NCBI GenBank assembly: GCA_963590435.1
Contig: CAVAPG010000017.1
Coordinates: 1-24,122 of the forward strand
DNA from: F23-B02 sp963590435
GTDB taxonomy: Bacteria > Bacillota > Clostridia > Oscillospirales > Oscillospiraceae
Direction: 5' to 3'
DNA length: 24,122 nucleotides
Shown: in pieces, positions 1-6,945 of the stretch
Layout: every line of letters starts with the position of its first letter
Position numbering within the stretch: position 1 is the first letter of the stretch
Notes under the pieces: model-generated
The model's input: only the letters and a program-made list of their open reading frames with translations
Database searches by the model: none
What the model was told of the DNA's origin: nothing
Program-made: the position numbers and the translations under genes

Positions 1-138
1 GGTGGTTTCGTCATCCGATGCGCGCTGGAATATGAGAACCGCAACGGCAATGATGACAAGCGCAATTGCCGCCAGCGGATGCTTTTTCGCAAATCTCGAA
101 AATTTATTTACATCGCTTTTTCTTACTTTTCTGCTCAT
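1..138 (-). CDS. Unidentified membrane-anchored protein, N-terminal 46 residues only (cut by window edge)
   Basis: An open frame starts with ATG at 138 and runs off the left edge without a stop. The visible 46 residues have a strongly basic start (MSRKVRKSDVNKFSRFAKKH) and then one hydrophobic segment at about residues 21-37, ending in polar, acidic residues. This is the pattern of a signal anchor with the bulk of the protein outside the cell. A GGAG lies about 7 nt before the ATG, which supports this start. The gene is divergent from apgM. The family cannot be told from this fragment; secreted nucleases, hydrolases and wall proteins all start this way. I give no function. Confidence 0.7.
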   Translation of the reverse strand, partial: MSRKVRKSDVNKFSRFAKKHPLAAIALVIIAVAVLIFQRASDDETT

Positions 139-153
139 AACAGTCTCCGATAA

Positions 154-182
154 TCTTTAATGCGGCTAATATTTTCTCACAA
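154..182 (-). promoter_or_regulatory. Possible promoter of the leftmost partial gene
   Basis: On the minus strand TTGTGA (177-182) and TAAAGA (154-159) are separated by 17 nt and lie just upstream of the ATG at 138. Both hexamers are only fair matches to the housekeeping consensus, so this is a weak call. Confidence 0.3.
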
Positions 183-207
183 CGCCGATGAAAATGCAAT
201 ATTTCAC

Positions 208-236
208 TTTTCAAAACGCGGATGATATTTTATAAT
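208..236 (+). promoter_or_regulatory. Probable promoter of the apgM-ispE-TIR operon
   Basis: A perfect TATAAT (231-236) has TTTTCA (208-213) 17 nt upstream. It sits 34 nt before the apgM ATG, and an AAGGAG ribosome-binding site (253-258) follows. The -35 match is modest, the -10 match exact. Confidence 0.6.
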
Positions 237-270
237 GATTTATATTGCGTACAAGGAGTGATAAACAAAA

Positions 271-1500
271 ATGAAATATATTCTCATAATAGGCGACGGC
301 ATGGCCGATAACCCTGTTCCCGAGCTCGGAGGACTGACTCCGCTTGAATATGCTAAAAAACCGTTTATAGATGAGCTTGCCGCACGCGGCGAGGTCGGCA
401 GTGTTCTGAATGTTCCGCGCGGACTGCCTGCGGGAAGCGACACTGCAATAATGTCGATATTCGGCTGTGACCCGAATCTTTATTATACGGGCAGAGCTCC
501 GCTCGAGGCGGCGGCAACGGGAATAAAGCTCAACGCAGGTGATGTTGCATACCGCTGCAACATGGTAACATACGAAGAGGGCGACATGCCCTTTGAAGAA
601 AAGCGCATTCTCTCGCATTCGGCAGGCTCGATTGACGGAGAGGTCTCCGACGAGATCGTAACTGCGCTGTTTAACGATCCGGAATTTGCGCCTCTTGCCG
701 CAAAAGCGGGCATGAAGGTTAACCTCGGCCACTCGTTCCGCCATATCGCCCAGCAGGCGCATGCTGACATAAAGGGCATAAAGCTCGCACCGCCGCACGA
801 CCATCTCGGCGAAAAGATAGGTCCGATTCTGCCCACAGGCTGTGAAAACGCCAAGGTTCTGCGCGAGCTTATGGAAACGGCAAACCGCGTCCTCGAGCAT
901 CATCCGCTCAACGAAAAGCTCCGCGCCGAGGGCAAAATGCCGGCAAACGGCGTGTGGTTCTGGGCAGAGGGTACGGCCGTTATGCTGCCGAACTTCAAGA
1001 AGGAAACCGGACATGACGGCGTGGTTGTTTCCGCCGTTCCTCTGTGCCATGGCATTGCGGCGCTGACCGGACTGAGCTTTGTCTGCCCCGAGGGCGCAAC
1101 CGGCGAGAAGGACACAAACTACGAAAACAAGCTGCAGGCCGCTTTAGATATTCTGCAGGAGCATGACTTCGCCGCCGTTCACGTCGAAGCCCCCGATGAG
1201 TGCACCCATAACGGAGACCTTGAGGGCAAGATAGAGGCCATAGGCTGGCTTGACACGCGCCTTATCCGTCCACTCGATGCGGCGATGCGCGAGCGCGGCT
1301 GGGATTACCGCCTGCTGTTTTTGTCCGACCACAAGACGCTTACATCAACGCGCGGCCATGACGGAGACCCTGTTCCGTATATGCTCTATGACAGCCGCGT
1401 GGATACCAAGGCAGGCCTGCCGTACACGGAAAAAAGCGGACAGAAGGGCCCGTATGTCAACGCCGGCATAGCGCTTATGTCGATTCTTTTTGAAAAATAA
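271..1500 (+). CDS. apgM: Cofactor-independent phosphoglycerate mutase, archaeal type
   Basis: Interconverts 3-phosphoglycerate and 2-phosphoglycerate in glycolysis and gluconeogenesis, in the cytoplasm, with two metal ions and a phosphoserine intermediate. The 409-residue length fits the archaeal-type (ApgM) branch rather than the roughly 510-residue bacterial GpmI. The metal-binding start IIGDGMADNP (residues 6-15) is present. The GSDTAIMSIFGCDP block (55-68) should hold the nucleophilic serine, probably Ser62. Later alkaline-phosphatase-superfamily metal motifs are DECTHNGD, LSDHK and GHDGDPVPY. The ATG follows AAGGAG by 12 nt. It is the first gene of a tight three-gene unit with ispE (2-nt gap) and a TIR protein. 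Paralogous phosphonopyruvate decarboxylase-like members of this family exist, but the length and motifs favour the mutase. Confidence 0.93.
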   Translation: MKYILIIGDGMADNPVPELGGLTPLEYAKKPFIDELAARGEVGSVLNVPRGLPAGSDTAIMSIFGCDPNLYYTGRAPLEAAATGIKLNAGDVAYRCNMVTYEEGDMPFEEKRILSHSAGSIDGEVSDEIVTALFNDPEFAPLAAKAGMKVNLGHSFRHIAQQAHADIKGIKLAPPHDHLGEKIGPILPTGCENAKVLRELMETANRVLEHHPLNEKLRAEGKMPANGVWFWAEGTAVMLPNFKKETGHDGVVVSAVPLCHGIAALTGLSFVCPEGATGEKDTNYENKLQAALDILQEHDFAAVHVEAPDECTHNGDLEGKIEAIGWLDTRLIRPLDAAMRERGWDYRLLFLSDHKTLTSTRGHDGDPVPYMLYDSRVDTKAGLPYTEKSGQKGPYVNAGIALMSILFEK

Positions 1501-1502
1501 AA

Positions 1503-2393
1503 ATGACGAGTATTGAAGAAAAAGCATACGCCAAGATAAATATCTCGCTTGATGTCACGGGCAAGCGCCCGGACGGGTATCATGATATGCTCATGGTCAT
1601 GCAGACGATAACGCTCTGCGATGATCTGACAGTGACGCTCACAGCCAATGGGGTAAGCCGTGCCGAGTGCAATCTGCGTTTTGTTCCGGGCGATGAGCGC
1701 AACCTCGCCGTGCGCGCGGCAAACGCCTTTTTTGCCGCGGCCGGGATAAAAGATACCGGTGCGCATATAAAAATGCACAAGCACATCCCCGTCGGAGCGG
1801 GTATGGCAGGCGGCTCAAGCGATGCCGCCGCGGTCCTGCGTGCGCTGAACACCCTGTGCCGGACGCATTTTGACGTGCTTGCGCTTGAAGAGATAGCCTC
1901 CGGAGTCGGCTCGGACGTTGCCTTCTGCGTCGCCGGGGGAACTCAGCTTGCCTCCGGCCGCGGAGAGATATTAAGCCCTCTGCCGCAAATGCCCGACTGC
2001 TTTGTCGTTGTCTCCAAGCCCGATTTTTCCGTATCCACGCCGGAGCTTTTCAAAAAGCTCGACTCGGTGAAGCTGCACTGCCATCCGGATACCCAGGGCA
2101 TAATCGAATCTCTCGGCAGGGGAGACTTGCCGAATATCGCGCGGCGAATGTACAATGTCTTCGAGGATGTGCCAGACCGCAGGCACAATGAGATAGCCGC
2201 AATAAAAAATGCCATGCTCGACGCAGGCGCTCTCGGTGCGGTCATGACGGGAACCGGCTCTGCCGTATTCGGCCTGTTTGATGATGAGCATGCCGCCGAG
2301 CAGACCGCAGGCAAATTGCGCCGCGTTCGGAAAAACACATTCCCGGCAAGAATCATGCCTCGCATTGAAGGGAAACTTAATGAGCGAATTTGA
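1503..2393 (+). CDS. ispE: 4-diphosphocytidyl-2-C-methyl-D-erythritol kinase
   Basis: Phosphorylates CDP-methylerythritol at the 2-position with ATP, a step of the MEP pathway to isopentenyl diphosphate and so to undecaprenyl carriers and quinones. The 296 residues match the family length. This is a GHMP-superfamily kinase: the N-terminal YAKIN motif holds the substrate-contacting lysine (Lys11), the glycine-rich ATP loop is PVGAGMAGGSSDAAA (96-110), and GSDVAFCVAGGT follows. A C-terminal GHMP motif is visible as AVMTGTGSAVFGLF. It starts 2 nt after the apgM stop, so translation is probably coupled. Its last 14 nt overlap the start of the TIR gene. This branch of the MEP route is normal for Clostridia; the unusual point is the TIR gene joined to it. 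Confidence 0.96.
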   Translation: MTSIEEKAYAKINISLDVTGKRPDGYHDMLMVMQTITLCDDLTVTLTANGVSRAECNLRFVPGDERNLAVRAANAFFAAAGIKDTGAHIKMHKHIPVGAGMAGGSSDAAAVLRALNTLCRTHFDVLALEEIASGVGSDVAFCVAGGTQLASGRGEILSPLPQMPDCFVVVSKPDFSVSTPELFKKLDSVKLHCHPDTQGIIESLGRGDLPNIARRMYNVFEDVPDRRHNEIAAIKNAMLDAGALGAVMTGTGSAVFGLFDDEHAAEQTAGKLRRVRKNTFPARIMPRIEGKLNERI

Positions 2394-3939
2394 ATATTTT
2401 AAGCCCTACGAGGGCGATAAACCGTATATCTTCATAAGCTACGCGCATGCCGATAACGATGCTGTGCTGCCGATAGTCAGCGACATGCATAAGCGCGGCT
2501 ATAACATCTGGTACGATGAGGGAATCGAGGTCGGCAGTGAATGGCAGGAATGCATTGCATCGCATCTTGTTGATGCGCACCTTGTGGTTGCGTTCATATC
2601 CAACGCCTATATGCGCTCGGACAACTGCCGCCGCGAGATGCACTATGCGCAGTCGAAGAAGATAAAAACCATTAACATCTTCATCGAGGACACGACCCTT
2701 ACGCCGGGCATGGAGCTGCAGATAGGAAATATATTCGCACTGATGAAATATACCTATCCGAGCGATGAATATTTCTATGACAAGCTGTACAGTGCTCCGC
2801 TTCTCAACAGCGAAAACTTTGCAGACGGTGCACCGAAGCCCATGACGGAGACGAAAACCGAGCCGCCGCGCCGTGAAAAGAACAGACCCGACGGAAAAAA
2901 GAAGAAGAAAACCGGAGTGGGCAGAAAGATTGCAAGATGGTCGATTGCCGTGGCAATCTTCGGGGTGCTGATTGCCGCGCTCATAGTAGGATACTTTACC
3001 GGATACCTCGAAAAATTCCTCACGCCGACGACACAGATAGAAGCTCTTGCCGACGACACCGTGTGTTCATTCAAAAATCCGCTTTTCGAAGCGGCGGCAC
3101 GGGAGTACACGGGAAAGGACAGCGGAGATATTACCGTCGGTGAGCTTAAGGGACTGACCGAGCTGTATGTCATTGGCGATGAATACAGCCTTCACGAGCC
3201 GACCGCCGGCGTCGGAGAGGTTAATCAGGGCGACAAAACCGCCGCGTATACCGACTGGAAGGGCAACAGCAAAACCGTCAGTCGGGGAGATATAAACGAC
3301 CTGTCGGACATCGCCTATTTTACGGGGCTTAAAACGCTGTGGCTTCAGTTCCAGAGCCTGAGCAGCCTTGAAACAATGCCGGCAAGTCCGATAACAAGCC
3401 TTGACATTGACGGGTGCAGGGTAGCGTCGCTCACCGGCATAGGAAACCTTCCGGATCTCAGGAGCATAGATGCAAATTACAATCCGATAGGCTCCCTCGG
3501 AGATCTGAACAAATGCCTTGAGCTGACATATGCGTCGTTTATAGGCGCAAGCTGCACGGATCTGTCGGTGTTCAAGCCCCTTGTGAATATCCGGAGCGTG
3601 GCATTTTCAAATTGCTCGCTGAGCGACATATCGCAGGTTCTGGACATGAGCTCGCTCAGAAGCGTCAGACTTTATGACTGCAATCTTGTCGGCAGCTTTT
3701 TCAAGTCATTTGACCGCGAAAGCTCGATAAGCACGCTGGAGCTTGTCCGGTGTACGCTTGACTCGGCAGACGGACTGGACGGCTTTACGGGCCTGACATC
3801 ACTTCGACTTACGGGAACACGCGGCGTGTCCGACTGGAGCGCACTCGAACAGCTTTCGGCACTCAGAACGGTCTATGTCGATGAAGACCTCGCGGCGCAG
3901 CTTGCCGGAGAATATCAGTTTGAGATTGTTGCGGAATAG
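2380..3939 (+). CDS. TIR-domain protein with one transmembrane helix and C-terminal leucine-rich repeats
   Basis: 519 residues in three parts. Residues 15-125 form a TIR domain (TIR_2-like): strand YIFISYAHAD, BB-loop-like WYDEGIEVGSEWQE (44-57), and SNAYMRSDNCRREM (74-87), where Glu86 matches the catalytic glutamate of NAD-cleaving TIR enzymes. Residues 126-185 are a basic linker with a run of five lysines. Residues 186-206 are a single membrane helix. The rest is extracytoplasmic by the positive-inside rule: an internalin-like cap (FKNPLFEAAAREYTGK, then GDITVGELKGLTEL) and irregular leucine-rich repeats from about 305 to 500. The start is the ATG at 2380, preceded by AAGGGA and giving a natural TIR start; an upstream in-frame ATG at 2278 would lie deep inside ispE with no such signal. 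The gene overlaps ispE by 14 nt. Known TIR proteins act in NAD+ depletion or signalling. A role as a receptor sensing something outside the cell is my inference. Confidence 0.88.
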   Translation: MSEFEYFKPYEGDKPYIFISYAHADNDAVLPIVSDMHKRGYNIWYDEGIEVGSEWQECIASHLVDAHLVVAFISNAYMRSDNCRREMHYAQSKKIKTINIFIEDTTLTPGMELQIGNIFALMKYTYPSDEYFYDKLYSAPLLNSENFADGAPKPMTETKTEPPRREKNRPDGKKKKKTGVGRKIARWSIAVAIFGVLIAALIVGYFTGYLEKFLTPTTQIEALADDTVCSFKNPLFEAAAREYTGKDSGDITVGELKGLTELYVIGDEYSLHEPTAGVGEVNQGDKTAAYTDWKGNSKTVSRGDINDLSDIAYFTGLKTLWLQFQSLSSLETMPASPITSLDIDGCRVASLTGIGNLPDLRSIDANYNPIGSLGDLNKCLELTYASFIGASCTDLSVFKPLVNIRSVAFSNCSLSDISQVLDMSSLRSVRLYDCNLVGSFFKSFDRESSISTLELVRCTLDSADGLDGFTGLTSLRLTGTRGVSDWSALEQLSALRTVYVDEDLAAQLAGEYQFEIVAE

Positions 3940-3962
3940 AGCTTTTCAATATCATATCGCAC

Positions 3963-3995
3963 AGTCGTCCGCTGTAATCGGCGGACGACTTTTTT
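3963..3995 (+). terminator. Rho-independent terminator of the apgM-ispE-TIR operon
   Basis: A perfect 10-bp stem, AGTCGTCCGC (3963-3972) with GCGGACGACT (3981-3990), has an 8-nt loop and runs into a six-T tract. It begins 24 nt after the TIR stop codon. Confidence 0.93.
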
Positions 3996-4041
3996 GATTT
4001 CATCTTCGCCGCGCAGAGTGCCGCATTTCTTGCTAAAATTG

Positions 4042-4069
4042 TTGAATTATATTTATATTGTGTTATAAT
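4042..4069 (+). promoter_or_regulatory. Promoter of htpG
   Basis: TTGAAT (4042-4047) and a perfect TATAAT (4064-4069) are 16 nt apart in an A+T-rich stretch just after the previous terminator. The start of transcription would fall near 4076, giving a leader of about 108 nt. I see no CIRCE-type inverted repeat of the HrcA repressor. Confidence 0.75.
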
Positions 4070-4084
4070 AAACTATTATTATCT

Positions 4085-4173
4085 GCCCCTGCACATTGGG
4101 GGCTTTTAATGCCGAACCCGATAGGCCGGAAGCAAAATTTCCGTCCGGGCGTCGGCTTCAAGGTAAACGGAGG
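4085..4173 (+). promoter_or_regulatory. Structured htpG leader with two competing folds, one masking the ribosome-binding site
   Basis: A small hairpin GCCCC/GGGGC (4085-4089, 4099-4103) is followed by four T. Then an imperfect hairpin can form from 4111 to 4156: GCCGA with TCGGC, CCCG (4117-4120) with CGGG (4146-4149), and inner CGGAA (4126-4130 region) with TTCCG. Alternatively CCGTCCG (4141-4147) can pair with CGGAGG (4168-4173), the Shine-Dalgarno site, leaving G4143 bulged. The two folds share bases 4146-4147, so they exclude each other. A bulged G opposite the ribosome-binding site is typical of ROSE-type RNA thermometers. I paired these by eye; no energy was computed. Confidence 0.4.
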
Positions 4174-4183
4174 TTTTTTCGTA

Positions 4184-6106
4184 ATGGCAAAAAAGCAATT
4201 CAAGGCTGAGAGCAAGCGTCTGCTTGACCTCATGATCAACTCAATCTACACAAACAAGGAGATATTCCTCAGAGAGATAATATCCAATGCATCCGACGCA
4301 ATAGATAAGCTCTGCTATATCTCGCTTACCGATGACAAGGTCGGACTCGACAGAGCCGACTACCGCATCCGCATAACGGTCGACAAGGACGCCCGTACCA
4401 TCACGGTGTCCGATAACGGCATCGGAATGAATCAGGAAGAGGCGGAGAAGAACCTCGGTGTCATAGCAAAGAGCGGCTCGCTTAAGTTCAAAAACGATCT
4501 GAAGACCGAGGACGCGGAACAGGAAGACCTGTCCATCATAGGTCAGTTCGGCGTCGGCTTCTATTCGGCGTTCATGGTTTCCGACAAGGTCACCGTAATT
4601 TCAAAGAAATACGGCGAGGAAAAGGGCATCAAGTGGGAAAGCACCGGCGCCGACGGCTACACCGTGACCGAGTGCGACAAATATAAGCCCGGCACGGATG
4701 TCATAATGCATATAAAAGAGGACACCGATGAGGAGATATACGGCTCGTTCCTCGAGATATGGAAGCTTAAGGCACTGGTCAAGAAATATTCCGACTATGT
4801 GCGCTGGCCCATCGTCATGGACATCACCCATCAGGAGCAGCAGCCCACAGGCGAGGAGGATGCCGACGGCAAGCCCGTCATGCACACTGTCAACGTAACC
4901 GCTCCCGAGACGGTAAACTCCATGGTGCCTATCTGGCAGCGTGCCAAGAGCGAGGTCAGCGACGAGGACTGCATCGCATGGTATAAGGAAACAAACCGCG
5001 ACCAGACAGATCCGGCCGCACTGTTGCGCATAAATGCCGAGGGCGTTGTGTCCTACAAGGCAATGCTGTTCATCCCCGGCAAGGATATAGACAATGCAAT
5101 TTCCGGCGCGACGAAGAAGGGCGTAAAGCTCTACTGCAACGGCGTGCTTATCATGGAAGACTGCGACAAGCTGCTGCATGATTATTTTGAGTTCGTACGC
5201 GGCGTGGTCGATTCACCTGACCTGAGCCTGAACATATCCCGTGAGATACTGCAGCACAACCGCCAGCTCAAGGTCATCGGTCAGAACCTTGAAAAGAAAA
5301 TCAAGGGCGAGCTTGAAAAGATGATGCGCGATGACCGCCCGAAGTACGAAACATTCTGGAAAAACTACGGCATCCACATCAAATGCGGCGTCTGCGACGA
5401 GTACGGACGCTACACCGATTTCCTCAAGGACCTGCTTATATTCTACACCTCGGAGGACACGATGCGCTCCCTCAAGGAGTATGTTGACGCGATGCCCGAA
5501 AGCCAGAAGGCCATATATTATGCCTCTGCCGACAGCGTAAAGCGCGCAATGGCACTGCCGCAGTGCGAGGAGGTTCGCTCGCACGGATACGAGATACTGT
5601 ATCTTGACCACCCGATTGACGAGACAGTGCTGATGCAGCTGCGCATGTACGAGGGCAAGAGCTTCGTGAATGTCCTGACCGAGGATCTCGGCTTCCAGAC
5701 GGAAGAGGAAAAGAAGGCCGCCGAGGAAAAGGTGGTCGAAAACAAGGAAATTCTCGATTTCATCCGCGAGAGCGTCGGCGATGAGAAGCTCAAGCAGGTA
5801 ACGCTTTCAAACAAGCTTGTTTCGTCCTCCTGCTGCCTGACCTCAACCGGCGGATTTACGCTGGAGATGGAGAAATATTTCCGCAACGGACCGAGCGAGG
5901 AGATGCGCAAGCTTCGCGCCGACCGCGTGCTTGAGCTCAATGCGGAGCATCCGGCATGCATCGCACTTAAAAATGCATATGACAGCGGCGATAAGGACAA
6001 AGCCGCAAAGCTTTCGAAGATTCTTTATGCCCAGGGCGAACTGATAGCCGGCGTCGAGATTGAAGATCCCAACGAATATGCCGAGCTTGTCTGCAGCCTG
6101 TTCTGA
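4184..6106 (+). CDS. htpG: Chaperone HtpG (bacterial Hsp90)
   Basis: Cytoplasmic ATP-dependent dimeric chaperone for late folding and stress protection. The 640 residues match the family (E. coli about 624). The GHKL ATP site is intact: EIISNASDAIDKL with Glu31 and Asn35, DNGIGM with Asp77, and the lid glycine motif GQFGVGFYSAF (120-130). The middle domain carries SLNISREILQ with the conserved catalytic-loop arginine, and the C-terminal dimerisation domain is full length. The ATG at 4184 is preceded by CGGAGG at 4168-4173 and gives the usual start MAKKQFKAESKRLL. The open frame extends upstream to 4058, but that part lies across the promoter and leader and has no Hsp90 similarity. It is a single-gene unit with its own promoter. 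No clear terminator follows; the repeat cassette begins about 130 nt downstream. Confidence 0.97.
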   Translation: MAKKQFKAESKRLLDLMINSIYTNKEIFLREIISNASDAIDKLCYISLTDDKVGLDRADYRIRITVDKDARTITVSDNGIGMNQEEAEKNLGVIAKSGSLKFKNDLKTEDAEQEDLSIIGQFGVGFYSAFMVSDKVTVISKKYGEEKGIKWESTGADGYTVTECDKYKPGTDVIMHIKEDTDEEIYGSFLEIWKLKALVKKYSDYVRWPIVMDITHQEQQPTGEEDADGKPVMHTVNVTAPETVNSMVPIWQRAKSEVSDEDCIAWYKETNRDQTDPAALLRINAEGVVSYKAMLFIPGKDIDNAISGATKKGVKLYCNGVLIMEDCDKLLHDYFEFVRGVVDSPDLSLNISREILQHNRQLKVIGQNLEKKIKGELEKMMRDDRPKYETFWKNYGIHIKCGVCDEYGRYTDFLKDLLIFYTSEDTMRSLKEYVDAMPESQKAIYYASADSVKRAMALPQCEEVRSHGYEILYLDHPIDETVLMQLRMYEGKSFVNVLTEDLGFQTEEEKKAAEEKVVENKEILDFIRESVGDEKLKQVTLSNKLVSSSCCLTSTGGFTLEMEKYFRNGPSEEMRKLRADRVLELNAEHPACIALKNAYDSGDKDKAAKLSKILYAQGELIAGVEIEDPNEYAELVCSLF

Positions 6107-6235
6107 TTGCAGTATAGTGCACCTGCGGAGACGCTTATACCCGGTGTTCTGACCGGAAAGTGCCGACAAGAATAAAAAGACCCGTTCCCATAGGCACGAT
6201 GCAATGTCCTTGCAATATCTCAAATGCTGCGCACC

Positions 6236-6296
6236 TTGCCTTCCCCTTGCGAAGCTCGAGGGGAAGGTGTCAGCCGAAAGGCTGACGGATGAGGTG
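6236..6296 (+). repeat. Left arm: two-hairpin inverted repeat
   Basis: Hairpin 1 is CCTTCCCCT (6239-6247) with AGGGGAAGG (6259-6267), 9 bp. Hairpin 2 is GTCAGCC (6269-6275) with GGCTGAC (6280-6286), 7 bp, closed by a GAAA tetraloop. The arm ends with GGATGAGGTG. The same design occurs inverted at 6718-6776, and a looser relative lies at 24034-24081. Confidence 0.85.
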
Positions 6297-6333
6297 TCAT
6301 CAAATCGCGGCGTCAGCCGCAACATTATTGAAA

Positions 6334-6708
6334 ATGAACGACAAAAACAATCCTGATCTTACGGCGTTTGCACAGAAACTGCGAACGAATATGACAAAGG
6401 AAGAACGTCATCTTTGGTATGATTTTTTGAAGCAGCAGCCGAAGGTGTTTAACCGGCAAAAAGTAATTGGAAGATATATTGTCGATTTCTATTGTGCGGA
6501 AGCAAAGCTCGTGATAGAGCTTGACGGATCGCAGCATTGCGAAGCCGACGGTATTGAAAAGGACGCCGAGCGGGACAGATATCTGCAGGGCTTGGGGCTT
6601 ACCGTGCTCAGGTATTCAAACCTTGACGTGATGCGCAATTTTGAGGGTGTATGCACGGATATATCGGAGCGTTTGAAATTCAAGGGGTGTTTGCCTGACG
6701 GCAAATAA
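6334..6708 (+). CDS. DUF559 family protein (Vsr-like PD-(D/E)XK nuclease fold)
   Basis: 124 residues, a complete stand-alone DUF559 domain. The core is RYIVDFYCAEAKLVIELDGS (47-66) followed by QH. Asp51, Glu62 and nearby residues fit the active site of the PD-(D/E)XK nuclease fold shared with very-short-patch-repair endonucleases. The N-terminal LRTNMTKEERHLWYDFLK helix and the C-terminal GLTVLRYSNLDVMRNFEGV are also typical. The substrate of this family is unknown, and nuclease activity is inferred from the fold. The ATG at 6334 gives the natural domain start, though no good Shine-Dalgarno precedes it; a small hairpin GCGGC/GCCGC (6307-6320) sits there instead. The gene looks more A+T-rich than its neighbours and lies inside inverted repeats, which suggests acquisition separate from htpG and hemW. 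Confidence 0.85.
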   Translation: MNDKNNPDLTAFAQKLRTNMTKEERHLWYDFLKQQPKVFNRQKVIGRYIVDFYCAEAKLVIELDGSQHCEADGIEKDAERDRYLQGLGLTVLRYSNLDVMRNFEGVCTDISERLKFKGCLPDGK

Positions 6709-6717
6709 TTTGATAAA

Positions 6718-6776
6718 CACCTCATCCGTCGCGCAAGCGCGACACCTTCCCCTCAAGCTCCGCAAGGGGAAGGCAA
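6718..6776 (-). repeat. Right arm: two-hairpin inverted repeat
   Basis: The arm is the inverted counterpart of 6236-6296. Hairpin 2 is GTCGCGC (6728-6734) with GCGCGAC (6737-6743). Hairpin 1 is CCTTCCCC (6745-6752) with GGGGAAGG (6766-6773). The stem of hairpin 2 differs in sequence from the left arm but still pairs perfectly. It begins 9 nt after the DUF559 stop. Confidence 0.85.
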
Positions 6777-6945
6777 TGCATCGATTTCGGCGCGGAGGAA
6801 CCCGTCACAAGCGGAGCGGTTTTTAAATGTTGCCACAACACGGCTTTGCACCTGCCGGATGCGAAACGTATCGGTTTCCGCCGAAGTTTCCGGTCGGGAT
6901 ACCGCAATAAATGTATAGGAGAAGCGTTAATTCGCCTTCGGAAAC

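Larger units (their letters stand above)
6236..6776. mobile_element. Small cassette: DUF559 gene enclosed by structured inverted repeats
   Basis: Two related arms of about 57-61 nt in opposite orientation (6236-6296 and 6718-6776) enclose a single small nuclease gene with almost no spare DNA: 37 nt on the left, 9 nt on the right. The outer ends share TTGCCTTCCCC and the inner ends share GGATGAGGTG, read inward from the left. I see no transposase and no convincing target-site duplication, so movement would need outside help or another mechanism. The left neighbour, 6107-6235 after htpG, holds no gene that I can support. Confidence 0.5.

Noticed and set aside
4085..4107. Hairpin GCCCC/GGGGC followed by TTTT as a terminator or attenuator
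   Set aside because: The stem is only 5 bp and the T run is 4, too weak to call alone; kept only as part of the htpG leader.
4058..4183. Upstream extension of htpG by 42 codons
   Set aside because: It overlaps the TATAAT box and leader and has no Hsp90 similarity; CGGAGG before 4184 marks the real start.
6141..6156. CCGGT/ACCGG hairpin after htpG as its terminator
   Set aside because: A 5-bp stem with no T tract on the plus strand.
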